Assembly (NCBI GenBank): GCA_049965715.1
Contig: JBMFWA010000002.1
Location: forward strand, 1-64,000
Source of the DNA: JAKAFX01 sp049965715
GTDB taxonomy: Archaea > Thermoplasmatota > Thermoplasmata > Thermoplasmatales > Thermoplasmataceae
Length of the DNA: 64,000 bases
Direction of reading: 5' to 3'
The translations under genes and the position numbers were made by a program. The notes beneath the pieces are model-generated. The model did not search any database. It was not told the origin of the DNA and saw nothing but the letters and a program-made list of their open reading frames with translations. Shown in pieces: positions 1 to 7,981 of the stretch (its first letter is position 1; the number at the start of each line of letters is the position of its first letter).

Positions 1-718
1 TTCAGAAATGAGAGGAAATTGGATATGATCGAATCATAACCATAAAGGCTGGTTATCTTTTCAAGCATGATATCAACGATCTCCTTTTCATTCCTGCCTC
101 TGATCAATTTTCCTATTGGTTCACTGTTCTTACCGAGATTCCTGAGGTTCCTTTCAGTCTGGAAGAACATGAACCTGATCATCCTCTTGGCCATGTCAAG
201 TTCCTTCTCCTTGTGGGAATCCTTTATCCTGTGTGCCAGATCCTTCTCCATGTGGAAGAGGCATCTCTGCCTCCTTATTCCCATATGCATCTTTTCGGAT
301 ACTGTTTCAAGTATGGATTCATAGTGGTATCCGTCTGTTGTTATGACGATACGATCCGTATTGTGAGGTATGAAGAATCTTGACAGTGCATCTGTCAGGA
401 AAGCTGCAATTGTATCCTCTCTGAGATCATCATAATACTGGACAACTTCAGATCACATCATTCAGTGACCGTTTTGAAGACAGCGCCGTCCCTGAATATC
501 AGATTGATATTCCTGCCCGCGTATTCCCCCGATCTGAATCCCGTTGAGTTCATATAGAAGAGCATTCAGAGAGCAGTGTCCATAGGGGCAATAAATTCTG
601 AGGATGATCTGAAAAATACCATAGAAAGGAGTTTCATGGAGTTATCAGGAAAACTGACATTCGCGAAAAGATGAGTGGAGAAATTCCTTAACAAAAGTAT
701 AATAGTGTAGGTAATTAA
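1..718 (-). pseudogene. Decayed DDE transposase (IS remnant, runs off left edge)
   Basis: Read on the minus strand, bases 452-1 translate without interruption into a transposase-like segment. It contains the stretch ITTDGYHYESILE, a possible catalytic Asp context, followed by CLFHMEKDL and a long basic helical tail. Upstream the reading frame is broken: a second frame covering about 718-458 contains FYMNSTGFRSGEYAGRN and FKTVTE, has an in-frame TGA at 566-568, and ends in TGA at 458-460, so a frameshift is needed near 450-460 to join the two parts. The gene therefore has at least one nonsense and one frameshift lesion and is unlikely to be active. The TDG...C-x2-H pattern recalls mutator/IS256-like transposases, but I cannot name the family. 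The C-terminus lies beyond the window. Confidence 0.65.
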
Positions 719-748
719 CTATAGTCACACTTAGCGGTGGCTACAAAT

Positions 749-1009
749 TCAATCATAAACGTCGCCCCTATGTTCAAATCGCAATAGAATTAGGGAATTG
801 CCATTTATTGCGTATATTAACCTAAACGGGACTATTCTAATGGTTCTCTCACCCTTCAAAGCATACCTGAGCGGTTTTCCAATTTCTGGGTTCTCTATTA
901 TTCTTTTAATGTTCTTCTCTAGTCTATCTTTGATCTTCTTATCCGTCACTTTCTTTACTTCATGTTCAAATTTAGAAGTGTAGACTATTCTGTCTATACG
1001 CATTACCAT
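749..1009 (-). CDS. RelE/ParE-family toxin
   Basis: A protein of 86 residues with the RelE/ParE fold pattern: an N-terminal strand (YTSKFEHEVKKV), two basic helices (KKIKDRLEKNIKRIIENP), then GKPLRYALKGERTIRIVPFRLIYAI and a terminal strand ending in FEHRGDVYD. Proteins of this family are ribosome-dependent mRNA interferases or gyrase poisons held inactive by an antitoxin. The conserved basic residues of the strand region (R44, R54, R58 area) and the C-terminal H-R-x-D-V-Y motif typical of archaeal RelE are visible. Its start overlaps the end of the AbrB-type gene by 7 bases, so the two are translationally coupled as an antitoxin-toxin pair. It sits between IS remnants, consistent with horizontal transfer. 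The exact target is not deducible. Confidence 0.85.
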   Translation of the reverse strand: MVMRIDRIVYTSKFEHEVKKVTDKKIKDRLEKNIKRIIENPEIGKPLRYALKGERTIRIVPFRLIYAINGNSLILLRFEHRGDVYD

Positions 1010-1284
1010 TCTTTTAGCTCTTTGAAGAAGTCATCTTTGGAAAGAACCTTGTACTTCCCTTTATCAATGTCCTCCCATGCTTCCTCAATGAGTCTTAGTG
1101 TTTTAATATCTTCAGGAGATATGCCTGAGCTAATTTTTTTCAAGACGATCAAATCATCTTGTGCAGTAACTGCAAGAAGGCTCCCTTTGCCAATATTGAG
1201 TTTCTTACGTATATTAGATGGAATAACTATCTGTCCTTTCGAACTCGTTTTAGTGTACTCCGTTTCAATTTTTCCTTTGCTCAT
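1003..1284 (-). CDS. AbrB/SpoVT-type antitoxin
   Basis: The first 50 or so residues form a swapped-hairpin AbrB DNA-binding domain: TKTSSKGQIVIPSNIRKKLNI followed by GSLLAVTAQDDLIVLKK. The C-terminal 40 residues (acidic helix with EEAWEDIDKGKYKVLSKDDFFKELKEW) look like a toxin-neutralising tail. The gene precedes and overlaps the RelE-type toxin by 7 bases, the usual antitoxin-first order. In this family the antitoxin dimer binds its own promoter, and the toxin-antitoxin complex strengthens repression. A 15-base inverted repeat lies directly before its ATG (see the operator entry), which fits autoregulation. An AbrB antitoxin paired with a RelE toxin is a common archaeal combination. Confidence 0.85.
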   Translation of the reverse strand: MSKGKIETEYTKTSSKGQIVIPSNIRKKLNIGKGSLLAVTAQDDLIVLKKISSGISPEDIKTLRLIEEAWEDIDKGKYKVLSKDDFFKELKEW

Positions 1285-1285
1285 C

Positions 1286-1315
1286 TATGTAAGCATTTCT
1301 TACGTACAAATAAAC
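1286..1315 (-). promoter_or_regulatory. Toxin-antitoxin promoter with operator-like palindrome
   Basis: On the minus strand a TATA-like TTTATTTG (1307-1315) lies about 27 bases before the antitoxin ATG (1284-1282), so transcription should start essentially at the start codon (leaderless). Between TATA box and ATG sits GTAAG-N5-CTTAC (1289-1303), whose arms extend to 8 bases with one mismatch (1286-1306). A repressor bound here would cover the transcription start. The position fits AbrB-type autoregulation; binding itself is inferred. Confidence 0.55.
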
Positions 1316-1479
1316 ATTTCCTTTTAGAGCATTGGTAATATACAAATTCTTAACAAATAATATTGGGCGGGAAGAGGGCATACCTTGAATAACCATCCCA
1401 GTCAGTGATACAAACTATATACTGAATTTCAAACCGAGAAAGGACAAGCACTTGTTTTAGGGAAACGATTTTTACTTAT

Positions 1480-1621
1480 GCGTGCCTGCATACGTAAAGT
1501 CAGATGGATCGGCATGAAGGACAGAGTACCTTCTAACTGAGGATAATTCAATCCCATGGAGGTTCCGCCGGCAACCTTTGAAATGGGAAGCTCCCTGCGA
1601 AAGCTGGGAGAGGAGGTCACG
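1480..1621 (+). mobile_element. Solo IS200/IS605-type right-end remnant (omega-RNA-like)
   Basis: The segment ending GGGAAGCTCCC...GGGAGAGGAGGTCAC resembles the 3' end of archaeal IS200/IS605 elements, where the tnpB tail overlaps the guide (omega/reRNA) scaffold. At 1591-1610 the arms CTCCCTGC and GCTGGGAG can pair, with one T-T mismatch, around a GAAA tetraloop. Just upstream are the C-rich CCATGGAGGTTCCGCC and AACCTTTGAAATGGGAAG blocks commonly seen in these ends. No tnpA or tnpB reading frame is present beside it, so this is a solo or decayed end. I rely on remembered architecture, not on a database match. The surrounding 1320-1480 and 1622-1747 show no gene. Confidence 0.5.
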
Positions 1622-1747
1622 TGACTCCCTACCTGTCCTCTGTTCTATAGTTCTAAGTTATTGGAGATACTAATTGAGTTTATTAAGAATCACAATATTC
1701 TGCTCTGTAACTGATAACGAACTTTTCAACATCTTTGGAGCATAGAA

Positions 1748-3001
1748 ATGGATGGCAATACGTCAGGAATTCTTGGAAACAAGAACTTCCAGAAATATTT
1801 TGTAATGACTCTAACTTCTAGATCAGCTACCTCGGTAGCCAGCCTTGTTATTGTATGGTATGTGTTTGCAGTTACTCAGTCGGCAATCGATGTGGCAATA
1901 GTTGGCATAACTGAAACCGTGGGTGCTGTCATTCTCTCGTTACCAGCGGGAGTTTGGATTGACAGGTATAACCGCTTAAAGTTGCTTGTCTTATCCAATT
2001 CAGTCAGGGCGCTGAGCATAACAGCTCTGATCTTCTTTATCCTAAGTTATGGATTTAATTTAATTGTAATAGTCATTCTATTATTTGCCTGGACTGGCGC
2101 AGGTGAACTCTACAGATCAGGCAGCTATTCCGTTCTCCCTGAATTAATAAGAAAGGAGGATCTTTCAGGTGCAAACGGTATCGAACGATCAGGGAGGGGC
2201 CTATTTACAGCTCTGTCCAACGCAATAGGAGGAGCGCTAATTCTTGTTGTCGGAGCTTCAATAGCACTATCATGGGGGGCCATTGGATTCTTCGCTGCTC
2301 TATTCTTTTCTATGATGCTGCTTAGTTCTAACAGGGATACAATTAAGCGATCATCCTCAAAGCAAGGGAAAAAGAATAGTGGATATTTGGAGATGCGTGA
2401 GGGGATTGCATGGCTGTTATCCCAGAGAGGACTTTTTTGGTTAACTATTTCCGCAATACCCTTCAATTTCTTTTTCACCATATCATATTATTTTCTTGTT
2501 GTTTATGTAAAAATTGGACTAACTGAGGGGCCATTCATTTATGGGGCAATACTTGCAGCTTATTCCATTGGTTACGCCATTGGTTCACCTCTTGTTGCAC
2601 GTTCCAAATGGGCGCTTAGATATGCAGGAAAAGTGTGGATTCTTGTCTACGGTGGCAGCATTGGAACCTCGCTTCTGATTATGGGTATCATCCCAAATTC
2701 ATTTCTTGCAATCCTGTTATTATTTATTGTTGGTCTGGGAATAGGTTTCGCAGGAAACGTATGGATCACTTCCGCGCAGAATATGGTACCGGAAAAAATG
2801 CGTGGTCGTTACTTTGCAGTCGACGGATTGTTAAGTTTCATAGGCGGTCCTCCTGCCGTGGCAGTAGGCGGAGTACTTGTGCTGCTGTTCGGTATTATAC
2901 CCGTATTCGAATTGTCTGGTTCAATGATATTGCTTTTCGTTCTTTGTTTTTCCTTATCCAGGTCTCTATGGAAACTTGACGGTACCAGAATGTCCGAGTA
3001 G
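1748..3001 (+). CDS. MFS efflux transporter (MFS_3/MefA-EntS-like)
   Basis: A 417-residue, 12-helix major facilitator protein of the usual family length. The loop after helix 2 carries the MFS motif A variant LPAGVWIDRYNRLK (about residues 65-78), and the central cytosolic loop is basic (SSKQGKKN, about 200). The sequence style (NKNFQKYF at the N-terminus, LPAGVWIDR) is closest to the macrolide/enterobactin exporter branch, so export of a drug-like or small hydrophobic compound is likely; the substrate is unknown. It stands alone, and by eye is richer in A/T-ending codons than the genes after 5 kb. It lies between two oppositely oriented IS605-type end remnants, suggesting it was acquired. 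Confidence 0.75.
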   Translation: MDGNTSGILGNKNFQKYFVMTLTSRSATSVASLVIVWYVFAVTQSAIDVAIVGITETVGAVILSLPAGVWIDRYNRLKLLVLSNSVRALSITALIFFILSYGFNLIVIVILLFAWTGAGELYRSGSYSVLPELIRKEDLSGANGIERSGRGLFTALSNAIGGALILVVGASIALSWGAIGFFAALFFSMMLLSSNRDTIKRSSSKQGKKNSGYLEMREGIAWLLSQRGLFWLTISAIPFNFFFTISYYFLVVYVKIGLTEGPFIYGAILAAYSIGYAIGSPLVARSKWALRYAGKVWILVYGGSIGTSLLIMGIIPNSFLAILLLFIVGLGIGFAGNVWITSAQNMVPEKMRGRYFAVDGLLSFIGGPPAVAVGGVLVLLFGIIPVFELSGSMILLFVLCFSLSRSLWKLDGTRMSE

Positions 3002-3021
3002 TGTGTTCTCCGAATCAATAA

Positions 3022-3060
3022 GGTGACATCCTCCCCCTCCTTAGCTGGGAAAGGAGTTCG
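3022..3060 (-). mobile_element. Second IS200/IS605-type end remnant, inverted relative to the first
   Basis: On the minus strand the sequence has a perfect 6-base stem CTCCTT/AAGGAG (3037-3056) followed by GGGGAGGATGTCACC, the same hairpin-then-GGAGG-GTCAC arrangement as at 1591-1620 but in the opposite orientation and with a different stem sequence. It begins about 20 bases after the MFS stop codon. No transposase gene adjoins it. It is a similar end from another element or a diverged copy, not an exact inverted repeat of the first. Confidence 0.45.
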
Positions 3061-3176
3061 CTTGAATACCTATGCTTAAATTAATGAGAGGATTCAACGA
3101 AAGGTAAAAATATTCAGACACTGTATGTAATTCTTTGTGACTCAAATCGATTTCAGCGCTTCTTGAATAAACCTGT

Positions 3177-3704
3177 TTATTTTAAATCAATTTCTTGAAT
3201 CTTACGATATTTATTTTCGAGTAATTTGTATATTTGCAGCGAATTAACAATGAACGGTGCAAAGCCATGAAAAAAATTGCTTGCACACGCCTTCATTTCT
3301 GATAATTCTATTTCATTCATCCCATATTCTTTCGACCCTAATGTCAAATGTGGCTCGTAAAGATCAAGTTCATAATATCTCCTGCTTTCTTCAGGATCCG
3401 GAGAGATTGCTTCCACAATTTTGCGATGCAGCTCATTGATTTTATCTGATTCGACGCCAAGATAAACGACAGATTTTCCAAAGGATTTTACACCGTTTAT
3501 TGATAAGGTAAACCCAGGAAATGAGCTGCAGATGCTTTTAATAGAATCTATCCAGCATTCATCTTCATTCAGACCAGCCTGAGATTTGACGGTGATGTGA
3601 GGGTCCACAAGGTCTGGCAGGGTATTATCTGACCACCTTCTTTGGAACTGCGTAATTGTCTCTCCATATTTTTTCGGTGGTACTATAGCAATAAAATATT
3701 CCAC
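3177..3704 (-). CDS. 2H phosphoesterase (LigT/2'-5' RNA ligase-like)
   Basis: A 175-residue protein with the two H-x-T-x signatures of the 2H phosphoesterase superfamily: PHITVK (His36, Thr38) and PHLTLG (His119, Thr121), about 80 residues apart as in LigT/YjcG relatives. Such enzymes hydrolyse cyclic nucleotide phosphates or make/break 2'-5' RNA linkages in the cytosol. It is a single gene transcribed on the minus strand, downstream of the SQR-like operon in orientation but with its own short spacer (3705-3750). The exact substrate cannot be told from sequence. Length and fold pattern match the short YjcG-like branch. Confidence 0.8.
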   Translation of the reverse strand: MEYFIAIVPPKKYGETITQFQRRWSDNTLPDLVDPHITVKSQAGLNEDECWIDSIKSICSSFPGFTLSINGVKSFGKSVVYLGVESDKINELHRKIVEAISPDPEESRRYYELDLYEPHLTLGSKEYGMNEIELSEMKACASNFFHGFAPFIVNSLQIYKLLENKYRKIQEIDLK

Positions 3705-3750
3705 AAACAGCTGATTTGCGCCGGTTATTAAAATATTTCAGATCAGTACT

Positions 3751-4968
3751 TCACGCAGGTACGCGTGCCGGCCTGCTCTGATACTGTATGTAATCATCTC
3801 CAAAGTAAGCCTTGAAGATTGCCTCTGTCCTTCCCATCAGGGCATCCCAGTACATGGACTCCATCATCTTCTTCATGATGTATTTGTCCTTTGACGGGGG
3901 CAGTTTCAGAACAGGTTTTGTGTAGGTTCCTATTACGAACGTTGCCTTTCCGTATCCTGTTTCCATAGAACACTGAGTGCGCCCGGTAAAGAGAGCCTTC
4001 ACGTTGTTTCCAGTTATATCGTTGACTATGTTTTCCCCAACAACGATGCCTTCAAGATGCGCCTCAACGCCCGCCTTTGAGATGGGGATGTTAGTGACAT
4101 CACCTATGGCAAATGCATTTTCATATGTGGAGATGTGAAGGTCTGTCTTGTCTGTCTTTATCCATCCATCCTCGTCGGTGAACTCCTGACCCTTCAGGAA
4201 GTCTCCAGGTTTGTGCGGCGGGACAAGCATCAGCGTGTCGTAAGGGATTTGATCGCCCTCAAGCGAAATAACCTTTTTTCCTGCCGTGTCGATCCTGTCT
4301 ACAGTGAATCCTGTGTTCATCTCTATGTTTCTTTCTCTGAATAGTGGTTCTATAACCTCGTTTATGGGTTCTGCAGGATATATTCTGATATAGGGTGTTA
4401 TGAAATTTATGTTCACCCTGTCACGCAAACCGCTACGTGTGAAAAATTCGTCCAGGAGAAGCGCCGCCTCGTTGGGCGAAGGGGGACATTTGTACGGAAG
4501 CCCTGCTATGCCAGCAACTATTCTGCCAGATTTCATTGATGATATAGCTCTGTATACGTTTACGGATTTTTCCGCGCTTGTATGATAATCCAGATTATCC
4601 CTGGATAATCCCTCTATCTGGCTGTAATCAGGTTCACAACCTGTGCTGACAACAAGGTAATCGTAACCAATGTTCCTCCCTGAACCTGTTATGATTTTGT
4701 TTTCATCGGGAATTATCTTTGCACATTTCTCCTTGATGAGGTTTATTCCTCTGAGGATGAGGGAGGATACGCGCCTTCTCATTGCCTCCGGCTTCTCTCC
4801 TTTGAATGCTATCCCGATATACCCGGGTTGGAACTCATGATAGACTGCGGGATCAATAACTGATATGCTTATCTCCTCTTTCTTGAGGTCTGCTGAAAGA
4901 TCCTGTGCCAGCTTGTTGGCGGTTATCAGTCCACCTGCTCCTCCACCCACTATCAGTATTCTCTTCAT
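3751..4968 (-). CDS. Sulfide:quinone oxidoreductase-like flavoprotein
   Basis: A 405-residue pyridine-nucleotide-disulfide-fold flavoprotein. The N-terminal dinucleotide-binding motif is GGGAGG (residues 8-13), the second FAD motif is STGCEPDY, and the third is AFAIGDV (about 285-291). Three cysteines at 111, 161 (PYKCPP) and 333 (TQCS) sit where sulfide:quinone oxidoreductases place their redox cysteines. SQRs oxidise sulfide at the membrane, pass electrons to quinone and form polysulfide. The C-terminal segment is amphipathic (YIMKKMMESMYWDALMG), fitting monotopic membrane attachment. It is the third gene of a dsrE-tusA-sqr operon, so it may feed or drain protein persulfides. It could also be another SQR-family disulfide reductase. 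Confidence 0.75.
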   Translation of the reverse strand: MKRILIVGGGAGGLITANKLAQDLSADLKKEEISISVIDPAVYHEFQPGYIGIAFKGEKPEAMRRRVSSLILRGINLIKEKCAKIIPDENKIITGSGRNIGYDYLVVSTGCEPDYSQIEGLSRDNLDYHTSAEKSVNVYRAISSMKSGRIVAGIAGLPYKCPPSPNEAALLLDEFFTRSGLRDRVNINFITPYIRIYPAEPINEVIEPLFRERNIEMNTGFTVDRIDTAGKKVISLEGDQIPYDTLMLVPPHKPGDFLKGQEFTDEDGWIKTDKTDLHISTYENAFAIGDVTNIPISKAGVEAHLEGIVVGENIVNDITGNNVKALFTGRTQCSMETGYGKATFVIGTYTKPVLKLPPSKDKYIMKKMMESMYWDALMGRTEAIFKAYFGDDYIQYQSRPARVPA

Positions 4969-4988
4969 ACATTCTCACCCGTCCTGGG

Positions 4989-5222
4989 TTAACTTTTCCC
5001 TGTGATTTTTATTGTAACTGTGTATTCGCCATTTTTTTCCTTCACGTCGACCAGCTGGTTCTTAGTTCTGTCGCACCAGCTTTTGGAATCGGCCTTTATT
5101 CCAGGATCCGTTGCCATCACCACGAGAATATCGCCATTGCTTGCTTTCTTGTAGGCCCTTATAATATCGGTGAGGGGACCAGGGCATGCGGTCCCTCTGC
5201 TGTCTATATTTATTGTTACCAT
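4989..5222 (-). CDS. tusA: TusA/SirA-family sulfur carrier
   Basis: A 77-residue protein with the family motif CPGP (Cys13) near the N-terminus, followed by the TusA beta-alpha-beta-alpha-beta-beta pattern ending in TVTIKI. Cys13 would carry a persulfide. A second Cys (about residue 50, KSWCD) is present. TusA proteins hand sulfur from donors such as DsrE-type proteins to thiolation or oxidation pathways. Here it lies 9 bases after the DsrE-like gene and 20 bases before the SQR-like gene, so the three are very likely one transcript. Confidence 0.88.
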   Translation of the reverse strand: MVTINIDSRGTACPGPLTDIIRAYKKASNGDILVVMATDPGIKADSKSWCDRTKNQLVDVKEKNGEYTVTIKITGKS

Positions 5223-5231
5223 ATTGTACCT

Positions 5232-5648
5232 CTAGATGAACATGACCTGTCCATCAGATGCAGATTGCATGAATGCAGCGGCTCCGATAATGTCGTCCAC
5301 CATGGGATCAAGGTCTGACTTTTTGAGGTTCATTGCACCCGCCATGAGCGAGCAGAGGTAAACCTTCACCTCTCCTATTTCTCTTGCAGTCTTCAGCATC
5401 TCATGCCAGTCCCCTGACTTCAACTTCTGGAGTCCGGTGGCTATCTCGTTAATAACGCTGTTGAAACCGTATGGAACAACGTTTGCAGCCTTATACCCAT
5501 CCTTCTTGAACGCTGGAACTGCTGTGGCGGTCACAAATATTCTCACTGGAACCCCAAGGTTCGCTGCGGTCTGTACCAATACGCCCATGTTTATCAGCTT
5601 ATCCACTGTTCCTGTGGACATTATTATGTTAAGACTACCTCCGGCCAT
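5232..5648 (-). CDS. DsrE-family sulfur-transfer protein
   Basis: A 138-residue DsrE/DsrF-like protein of the cytosolic DsrE3 type. The N-terminal Rossmann-like strand (LNIIMSTGTVDKL) and the cysteine in KVYLCSLMAG (Cys99), the usual persulfide site, are visible. The C-terminus AAAFMQSASDGQVMFI is typical of the family, in which the protein forms ring oligomers and exchanges sulfur with TusA. It is the promoter-proximal gene of the operon; a clear Shine-Dalgarno GGGGTGA precedes the ATG. It could mobilise sulfane sulfur from or toward the SQR-like enzyme, either for energy or for thiolation and detoxification. Confidence 0.85.
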   Translation of the reverse strand: MAGGSLNIIMSTGTVDKLINMGVLVQTAANLGVPVRIFVTATAVPAFKKDGYKAANVVPYGFNSVINEIATGLQKLKSGDWHEMLKTAREIGEVKVYLCSLMAGAMNLKKSDLDPMVDDIIGAAAFMQSASDGQVMFI

Positions 5649-5701
5649 TTTATCACCCCTGTTTGCATAAATTCATCACGTTTCCGGATTTATTCTTTCC
5701 C

Positions 5702-5720
5702 CCTAACTGTAAACGTTAGG
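5702..5720. promoter_or_regulatory. Inverted repeat upstream of dsrE-tusA-sqr operon
   Basis: CCTAAC-N7-GTTAGG is a perfect 6-base inverted repeat located 54-72 bases before the dsrE start, just upstream of TATA-like A/T-rich stretches on the minus strand (about 5669-5695). In archaea a site directly upstream of BRE/TATA often binds an activator. It also lies between the divergent sulfur operon and serA. Function is inferred from position only. Confidence 0.35.
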
Positions 5721-5864
5721 TTTGCATTGAATCAGGCGCCCGGGCTGTTTGCTATGGATGTGTTTTAATCACAAATCGTCTTTCATTGCACTTATACACG
5801 GGATGGTTCTATTTAGGCAATCATTTGAATAAAGCTGACATTTTGCCGGGAAAATTCGTAGAGA

Positions 5865-5872
5865 TTTTAATA
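5865..5872 (+). promoter_or_regulatory. TATA box of serA operon
   Basis: TTTTAATA lies about 34 bases before the ATG at 5902 and only 12 before the ATG at 5884. Archaeal transcription begins about 25 bases downstream, near 5893, so the later ATG is the workable start. Confidence 0.5.
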
Positions 5873-5901
5873 CTTGAACATAGATGCCGCTCTGGTCTAA
5901 C

Positions 5902-6837
5902 ATGGTTGTGCATGAAAAATGGAATGTACTTGTATGCGACCCCGTTGACGGCGTGCTGATAGATGGTCTCAAGGATAGGGGGCTCATCGTTGAATACAAG
6001 CCTTCAATCACCCCCGACGATCTGGCAGCATCCATAGGGAAATTTCATGTGGTAGTTGTAAGGAGCAGGACAAAGCTTACGGCAAGTGTATTATCATCTG
6101 CATCAAGTCTTAAAATCATTGCCAGAGCAGGCATTGGAACAGACAATATAGACACAGAATATACAAGCAGGCATGGAATTTCCATAGTCACCGCAGCGGG
6201 TTCCTCCACACACTCTGTTGCCGAGCTGAACATCTCTCTGCTGACTATGCTGGCAAGGAATTTGAATTCGCTGGCGGAAAAGACAAAAAACGGCAACTGG
6301 CAGAAATCCTCTGGAACGGAACTTTACGGAAAGACTGCCGGAATCATAGGAATGGGAAGAATTGGTTTTGCCACTGCAAGCATACTTTCAGCAATGGGAA
6401 TGAGAGTGATCGCCTTCGATCCAGTCGTTAACATGGAGTTCATTGAGAAGATTCATGGTGAATACCTTGACCTAGATACAATATTATCTCTCTCTGACGT
6501 TATTTTTGTTCTGGCAAACCTGACCGACGGCGGTAAGGATATGCTCAATGCACTGCACTTTTCAAGGATGAAGCAGGGGGTTTTCATTGTGAATACAAGC
6601 AGGGCCGAGTTTATTAATGGTAATGATCTGTTTGCAGCACTGAAATCTGGAAAGATTGGAGGGTATGCAGCGGATGTCTTCTGGCACGAACCACCCGTTG
6701 AACCCTGGGAGAAGGAACTGATCTCCATGAACAATGTTATCGTTACGCCACACATTGGTGCTCAGACTTATGAAGCCCAGAGAAAGGTTGCTGAATACAC
6801 CCTGAGTAACCTTTTCAAAAAAATGGAGGAGATTTGA
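5902..6837 (+). CDS. serA: D-3-phosphoglycerate dehydrogenase (short, no ACT domain)
   Basis: A D-isomer-specific 2-hydroxyacid dehydrogenase of 311 residues from the chosen ATG. The NAD site GIIGMGRIG, the substrate/catalytic Arg region (ARAGIGTDNID) and the catalytic His in VTPHIGAQT are visible. It lacks the C-terminal ACT/ASB domains of long SerA, so serine feedback through ACT is not expected. An upstream in-frame ATG at 5884 is less likely because it would precede the predicted transcription start. The next gene, a class V aminotransferase, begins at its stop codon, so the two probably carry out the first two steps from 3-phosphoglycerate toward phosphoserine. Other hydroxyacids (glyoxylate) remain possible substrates. 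Confidence 0.85.
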   Translation: MVVHEKWNVLVCDPVDGVLIDGLKDRGLIVEYKPSITPDDLAASIGKFHVVVVRSRTKLTASVLSSASSLKIIARAGIGTDNIDTEYTSRHGISIVTAAGSSTHSVAELNISLLTMLARNLNSLAEKTKNGNWQKSSGTELYGKTAGIIGMGRIGFATASILSAMGMRVIAFDPVVNMEFIEKIHGEYLDLDTILSLSDVIFVLANLTDGGKDMLNALHFSRMKQGVFIVNTSRAEFINGNDLFAALKSGKIGGYAADVFWHEPPVEPWEKELISMNNVIVTPHIGAQTYEAQRKVAEYTLSNLFKKMEEI

Positions 6838-7958
6838 GCATGCTTCTGATACCCGGGCCGGTTGATGTCCCTGCTTCTGTGCTGAGAGCTTCAGCATACG
6901 TTGTCAATCACCGCTCTGCAGAATTCAGAGAAATAGTGAGTTACTGCGAAAAGATGATAAATAGTTTTGCAAAATCCTCGAAGACTGTCATGACTACCGG
7001 CTCCGGCACCACCGCGGTGGAATCAATGATTTTTTCACTGACTGAACCTGGGGAGAGTGTTCTGGCTGTATCATTTGGTGAATTCGGGGAAAGAATGATT
7101 GAAAGCCTTGAAAGGAGAGGTCTCAGAGTTCATATCATGAGGAAGGGTCAGAACGAATCCATGAGCGAGGAGGAGATTGAACAAAAGCTTTCAGAACACA
7201 TTGGGATCAGATCACTGTTCCTCGTTCAGAATGAAACTGGTAACGGCACATCAATCAGAAACCTCAAGCAGATCACAAAAGTGGCAAAGGAACATGGTGT
7301 CAGGGTCTTTGTGGATTCTGTCTCTGCCTTCGGGGCTGTGCCGGTTATGGTGGACGACTGGGGCATTGATGCAATGGCGACCTGCAGCCAGAAGGGTCTC
7401 GCATCGGTACCTGGACTGGGAATAGTATGTTTGGGAAGGGAAATTTCCGAGAATCTTTCTCCGAGAAGTGACATACCGCAATATCTCGATCTTGGCATCT
7501 CTCTCAGGTTCATGCAGAAGAATGAGACTCCATACACCCCGTCAACGGGCAGTTTCAATGCGCTGAGGGCAGCTTTGGGAATACTTGATCATGAGGGAAT
7601 ACAGAACAGGTGGAAGAGACACAGTACCAGTGCCGCATTCCTCAGGGACTTCCTCTTGAAATCCGGAGCAGATATTATTGGAAACAGTGACAACTACTCC
7701 GACACGGTGATCGCGTTCAGCCCGCATTCCGATGTGAATTCAATCATTGAAGGCCTATCATCAAGAGGCATAGTGGTCTCAAGGGGGATGGGGGAGCTGA
7801 ACAGGAGCACCCTGAGAATCGGGAATCTTGGGATGGTAAGCGGCAGGGAGATCATGACATTCCTAAACGCATATTTCGATATCACGGGAAATCACATGAG
7901 AGTTAAAACTGCAGACATACCTGAAGGATCACTATATCGTGAAAACCTGACAGAATAA
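6834..7958 (+). CDS. Class V aminotransferase (phosphoserine / serine-pyruvate type)
   Basis: A 374-residue PLP enzyme of aminotransferase class V (alanine-glyoxylate/serine-pyruvate/archaeal SerC group). PLP-binding Asp161 (FVDSVSAFG) and Schiff-base Lys187 (CSQKGLASVPG) are visible, as is the N-terminal PGPVDVP motif. The reading frame can start at TTG 6834, giving a 4-base overlap with serA, or at ATG 6840; either way translation is coupled to serA. Pairing with SerA argues for phosphohydroxypyruvate amination in serine synthesis, as proposed for many archaea lacking bacterial SerC. Alanine-glyoxylate aminotransferase is the alternative. Confidence 0.82.
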   Translation: MSMLLIPGPVDVPASVLRASAYVVNHRSAEFREIVSYCEKMINSFAKSSKTVMTTGSGTTAVESMIFSLTEPGESVLAVSFGEFGERMIESLERRGLRVHIMRKGQNESMSEEEIEQKLSEHIGIRSLFLVQNETGNGTSIRNLKQITKVAKEHGVRVFVDSVSAFGAVPVMVDDWGIDAMATCSQKGLASVPGLGIVCLGREISENLSPRSDIPQYLDLGISLRFMQKNETPYTPSTGSFNALRAALGILDHEGIQNRWKRHSTSAAFLRDFLLKSGADIIGNSDNYSDTVIAFSPHSDVNSIIEGLSSRGIVVSRGMGELNRSTLRIGNLGMVSGREIMTFLNAYFDITGNHMRVKTADIPEGSLYRENLTE

Positions 7959-7981
7959 CCACATTCATTGCAGGTATTACA

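Noticed and set aside
67..324. 85-residue plus-strand frame
   Set aside because: It is antisense to the transposase fragment; the minus strand gives the recognisable transposase.
1429..1620. 63-residue minus-strand frame
   Set aside because: It is the reverse of the IS605-type end and has no protein-like sequence.
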